This document shows, in pieces, positions 61,173 through 64,000 of a DNA stretch of 64,000 bases. This DNA comes from Amycolatopsis aidingensis (GTDB taxonomy: Bacteria; Actinomycetota; Actinomycetes; Mycobacteriales; Pseudonocardiaceae). Location: positions 5,182,001-5,246,000 of the forward strand of contig NZ_CP076538.1 in assembly GCF_018885265.1 (NCBI RefSeq). Direction: 5' to 3'. Below the pieces are notes generated by a model that had not been told where the DNA came from, ran no database searches, and was given only the letters and a program-made list of their open reading frames with translations. Made by a program: the position numbers and the translations under genes. Numbering within the stretch: position 1 is the first letter of the stretch; each line of letters starts with the position of its first letter.

Positions 61173-62249
61173 ATGCCGTTCTCGCTCGGCCCCGAGGAAA
61201 CCAGGGCCTACATGTCTACATTGGATGCCCCGGCGGCACAGCTGGACCTGCTGGCGGCGGTGGCCTTCCGCGCGGTGGGCGCGGCGGCCCGGCTGGGCGT
61301 GTTCACCGAGCTCGGCGAACGGGAGCGTACCGCGGGCGAACTCGCCGCCGGGATCGGCGCGGACGAGCACGCCCTGCGGCTGCTGCTGGAGGTCCTGGTG
61401 AGCTCGGGCTACCTTACCCGCACCGACGGGCGGTACGCCTGCGCGCCCAGCACCAGGAAATGGCTGCGCGAGGGGGTCGCGGGCAGCTTCCTGCCCACCG
61501 TGTCACTGTGGCAGCACCTGCTGTTCGAGCTCTGGGACGACCTGGAGGACACCGTGCGCGCGGGACGTCCCGCCGCCGACTTCTACGGCTGGCTGGAGGA
61601 CCACCCGGGCCCGGCGGCGCAGTTCCAGCGGATGCTGGGCACGCTGGCCTCCTGGCTGTCCGGGGAAGTGACCGAGCTGGTCCCTGTTCCGGAGCGGGGT
61701 GGCAGGCTGCTCGACGTCGGTGGTGGGCACGCCAGGTACAGCATCGCCTTCTGCGAGCGGCACCCGGGGCTGCGGGCGCGCGTACTCGACCTGCCTGCCG
61801 CGCTGGCCGCAGGCAAGGAAGCGGTCGAGGCGGCCGGGCTCGGCGAGCGAGTCTGCCTGCACGCACACGACATCCTCGCCGATGACCTCGGCTCCGGCTA
61901 CGATGTCGCGCTGCTGTTCAACATCGTGCACGGCAACCGGCCCGAGCAGAACGCCGCGCTGCTGGCCGCGGTCCACCGGGCGCTGCGCCCCGGCGGGGTG
62001 GTCGCCGTGCTGGAACAGCTCACCGACGCCGGATCCAGCACCGATCCCGACGCGGTCGCGGATGAGGCGATGATCCGGGCGTTCAGCCTGAACCTGTTCC
62101 ACACCCAGGGCGGCCGGATCCACGACCGCGCGGGCATCGACGCCATGCTCACCGGAGCCGGGTTCCGGCAGCCGGAGTGGAGCACCCTGCGCAAGCTGCC
62201 CACCGACCACCTCGCGGTGGCCAGGAAACCCGCGGGGGACGCGCCGTGA
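61173..62249 (+). CDS. SAM-dependent O-methyltransferase (family 2)
   Basis: A 358-aa protein of the plant-COMT/acetylserotonin-OMT-like family: N-terminal winged-helix dimerisation domain (LGVFTELGERERTAGELA), SAM-binding motif LLDVGGGHARYSIA near residue 183, and LRPGGVVAVLEQL. The usual catalytic HxxH position reads VHGNRPEQN. Such enzymes methylate phenolic hydroxyls, which would fit the hydroxyl added by the neighbouring kynurenine-monooxygenase-type enzyme. ATG behind taggagcacc; the stop overlaps the next start. Confidence 0.88.
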   Translation: MPFSLGPEETRAYMSTLDAPAAQLDLLAAVAFRAVGAAARLGVFTELGERERTAGELAAGIGADEHALRLLLEVLVSSGYLTRTDGRYACAPSTRKWLREGVAGSFLPTVSLWQHLLFELWDDLEDTVRAGRPAADFYGWLEDHPGPAAQFQRMLGTLASWLSGEVTELVPVPERGGRLLDVGGGHARYSIAFCERHPGLRARVLDLPAALAAGKEAVEAAGLGERVCLHAHDILADDLGSGYDVALLFNIVHGNRPEQNAALLAAVHRALRPGGVVAVLEQLTDAGSSTDPDAVADEAMIRAFSLNLFHTQGGRIHDRAGIDAMLTGAGFRQPEWSTLRKLPTDHLAVARKPAGDAP

Positions 62250-64000
62250 CCGCGGCGCAGGGGCAGGCCTTCCCCGCGTCCTACGCCCAGCAGGGGATGT
62301 GGCTGTCCAGCAGCCTCGTCCCGGACACCCCGCTGTACCTGCTGGGCGTGGACTACCGGCTGCCCTACCGGGTGACCGCCGAGCAGCTCACCGCGGCCCT
62401 CGCGGAGATCGTGCGCAGGCACGAGACCCTGCGTACCGCGCTGTGCCTGCGGGAAGGCACCTTGGTGCAGGTGGTGTACCCGCCCGCGTCCCCGGAACTG
62501 CCGGTGGAGGACCGCACCGAGCTGCCGCCACCGGAACGCGCACGGGAGGTGCGCAGGCTGCTGGCGGCCGAGGCCGGTACCCCGCTGGAGCTGGACCGGC
62601 CCCCGCTGTGGCGGGCTCGGCTGGTGCGCTGCGCCGCCACCGAATGGCACCTGATCTTCGTCGCGCATCACGCGGTACTGGACGCGACCTCGATCTTCAA
62701 CCTGCGCCGCGAGCTGCACGAGCTGTGCCGCGCGGCCGCGGAGGGAACCCGGCCGCTCCTTCCGGACCTGCCGATCCAGTACGCGGATTTCAGTGCCTGG
62801 CAACGGGATCAGGTCACCGGCCCGGCGGCGGAGGGGCAGCTGCGGTTCTGGCGTACCCGGCTGGCAGGCCTGCCGGAGACACACTCCCTGCCCACCGACC
62901 ACCCGCGCCCGCCACGGGCCACCCACCGGGGCGCCCAGGTCCGGTTCAGCGTCCCTGCCGAGCTCGCCGCCGCGGTGCGAGCCTACGGGGGCCAGCACGG
63001 GGCAAGCCCGTTCATGGTGCTGCTCGCCGCGTTCCAGGCCGTGCTGGCCCGGCTGTCCGGAGAACCGGACACGGTGGTCGGCACCCCGGTCGCCGGGCGC
63101 GACCTGCCCGAGCTCGGGCCGCTGATCGGCATGTTCGTGAACACGCTGGTGCTGCGCACGGATCTTTCCGGCGACCCGAGCTTCGCGGAGATTGTCCGGC
63201 GGGCGCGGGAGACGGCGCTGTCGGCATGGGAACACCAGCGGACTCCGTTCGATCTGCTGGTGGAGTCCCTGGCACCGCGGCGCGATCCCGGTCGCCACCC
63301 ACTGTTCCAGCTCGGGTTCAACTTCCTGCCCGACCGCGGCTACGCCGGGGGCGGAAACGAGGTGGCCTCGATGGGGATGGACGACGAGGACACCCCGGCC
63401 ACCACCGCCCGCTTCGACCTGCACCTCGACCTGTTCGAGCAGGACGGCGGGCTGGTGGGCGTGCTGGAGTACGCCACCGACCTGTTCGAAGCCGCCTCCG
63501 TTCGGGCGATCGCGGGGCATTACACCCGGGTGCTGGCCGCCGGGGTAGCCGGGCCGGACACCCCGCTGTCCCGGCTGCCGATGCTTGGCGAGGCGCAGCA
63601 GCGGCGGCTGGTCGCGGCCGCCCGCCCCGAGGGTGCCGTCCCTGAGCAGCCGGTGTGGTCCCGGTTCGCGGCCGTGGCGCGGCAGCGTGCCGCCGAACCG
63701 GCCGTTTCCGGCGGCCACGGATCCGGGCTGAGCTACGCGGAACTCGCGGGCGCCGCCGCCGCGCTGGGCGAGCGGCTCGCCGCGGGCGGCACCGCGCCGG
63801 TGGCGCTGTTGCCCGGCGCCGGGGCCGCGCCGCTGGCCACCGGCGTGCTCGCCGCGCTGTACGCGGGCAGGCCGTTCCTGCTGCTCGCCGCGGACCTGCC
63901 CGCGGCGCGGCTGGGCTTCCTGGTGCGCAACACCGGGATCGGCACCCTGGTCGCCGCCGCGGGCCTGGCACTGCCACCGGTCGAGGTGCCGGTGCTCGCG
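62246..64000 (+). CDS. NRPS C-A... (3' partial)
   Basis: GTG 62246 (overlapping the methyltransferase stop) opens a frame that remains open to the window edge (585 codons). Residues ~10-440 are a condensation domain: SYAQQGMWLSSSL at the start, intact AHHAVLDATS, GMFVNTLVLRTDLSGDPSF. From ~465 an adenylation domain begins (WSRFAAVARQRAAEPAVSGG, LSYAELAGAAAALGERLA) and is cut off. The cluster therefore continues to the right, and this module sits downstream of the reductase-release gene, so gene order and biosynthetic order differ. Confidence 0.92.
   Translation, partial: MTAAQGQAFPASYAQQGMWLSSSLVPDTPLYLLGVDYRLPYRVTAEQLTAALAEIVRRHETLRTALCLREGTLVQVVYPPASPELPVEDRTELPPPERAREVRRLLAAEAGTPLELDRPPLWRARLVRCAATEWHLIFVAHHAVLDATSIFNLRRELHELCRAAAEGTRPLLPDLPIQYADFSAWQRDQVTGPAAEGQLRFWRTRLAGLPETHSLPTDHPRPPRATHRGAQVRFSVPAELAAAVRAYGGQHGASPFMVLLAAFQAVLARLSGEPDTVVGTPVAGRDLPELGPLIGMFVNTLVLRTDLSGDPSFAEIVRRARETALSAWEHQRTPFDLLVESLAPRRDPGRHPLFQLGFNFLPDRGYAGGGNEVASMGMDDEDTPATTARFDLHLDLFEQDGGLVGVLEYATDLFEAASVRAIAGHYTRVLAAGVAGPDTPLSRLPMLGEAQQRRLVAAARPEGAVPEQPVWSRFAAVARQRAAEPAVSGGHGSGLSYAELAGAAAALGERLAAGGTAPVALLPGAGAAPLATGVLAALYAGRPFLLLAADLPAARLGFLVRNTGIGTLVAAAGLALPPVEVPVLA

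Overview
The window is very GC-rich, tightly packed actinobacterial DNA. Gene families (13E12/DUF222 HNH proteins, F420-type PPOX oxidoreductase, AfsR/LuxR-like giant regulator, large NRPS/PKS operons) and 21-bp GTTTGCCG-type intergenic repeats suggest Pseudonocardiales (Amycolatopsis-like). That placement is inference. No rRNA, tRNA or CRISPR was seen.

Layout. (1) 1-1803: the PCP-thioesterase end of an NRPS gene that starts outside the window, coupled to a SAM-dependent transferase. (2) 1806-2014: remnant of a GntP permease. (3) 2163-10345: an alpha-glucan/maltodextrin-type locus: LacI regulator, secreted beta-helix glycosidase (GH87-like), GH13 alpha-glucosidase, two ABC permeases and a binding lipoprotein. 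The regulator and the transporter operon share CTTGC boxes repeated at exactly 21 bp. (4) 10518-13924: a 13E12-type HNH gene split in frame by a complete group II intron with its maturase. (5) 14030-25538: penicillin-binding protein, PPOX protein/TetR pair with a perfect palindrome, FAD dehydrogenase, DoxX protein, DHFR-like reductase, a 1066-aa LuxR-type regulator, a carboxylesterase and an AMIN-like lipoprotein. (6) 25601-25722: 21-bp tandem repeats, then a second 13E12 HNH gene and a 500-bp AT-richer gap. (7) 27776-64000: a hybrid NRPS-PKS operon, almost every gene overlapping the next by 4-8 bp, running off the right edge.

The operon at 27776-64000 is the exciting part. It codes in order for: a Rossmann-fold protein; a possible PLP fold-type-II-like protein; A-PCP; a lone ketosynthase with a Cys-His-Asn triad; two tandem LanB-like (lantibiotic dehydratase N-domain) paralogues, the second fused to a thioesterase domain lacking its serine; A-PCP-C-PCP; a PKS with the unusual order KS-AT-KR-DH-ACP; a PaaK-like ligase; a SufS-like cysteine desulfurase; a kynurenine 3-monooxygenase; a DUF-C*-A(Gly)-PCP NRPS whose condensation motif has lost its catalytic histidine; C-A-PCP-reductase; an MFS exporter; an O-methyltransferase; and a further NRPS beginning with a C domain. 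An assembly line with a degenerate condensation domain, a carrier protein lacking its own A domain, and two LanB-like proteins (a family whose studied members use aminoacyl-tRNA) makes a tRNA-dependent step in the pathway a testable idea. I do not recognise a described cluster with this composition.
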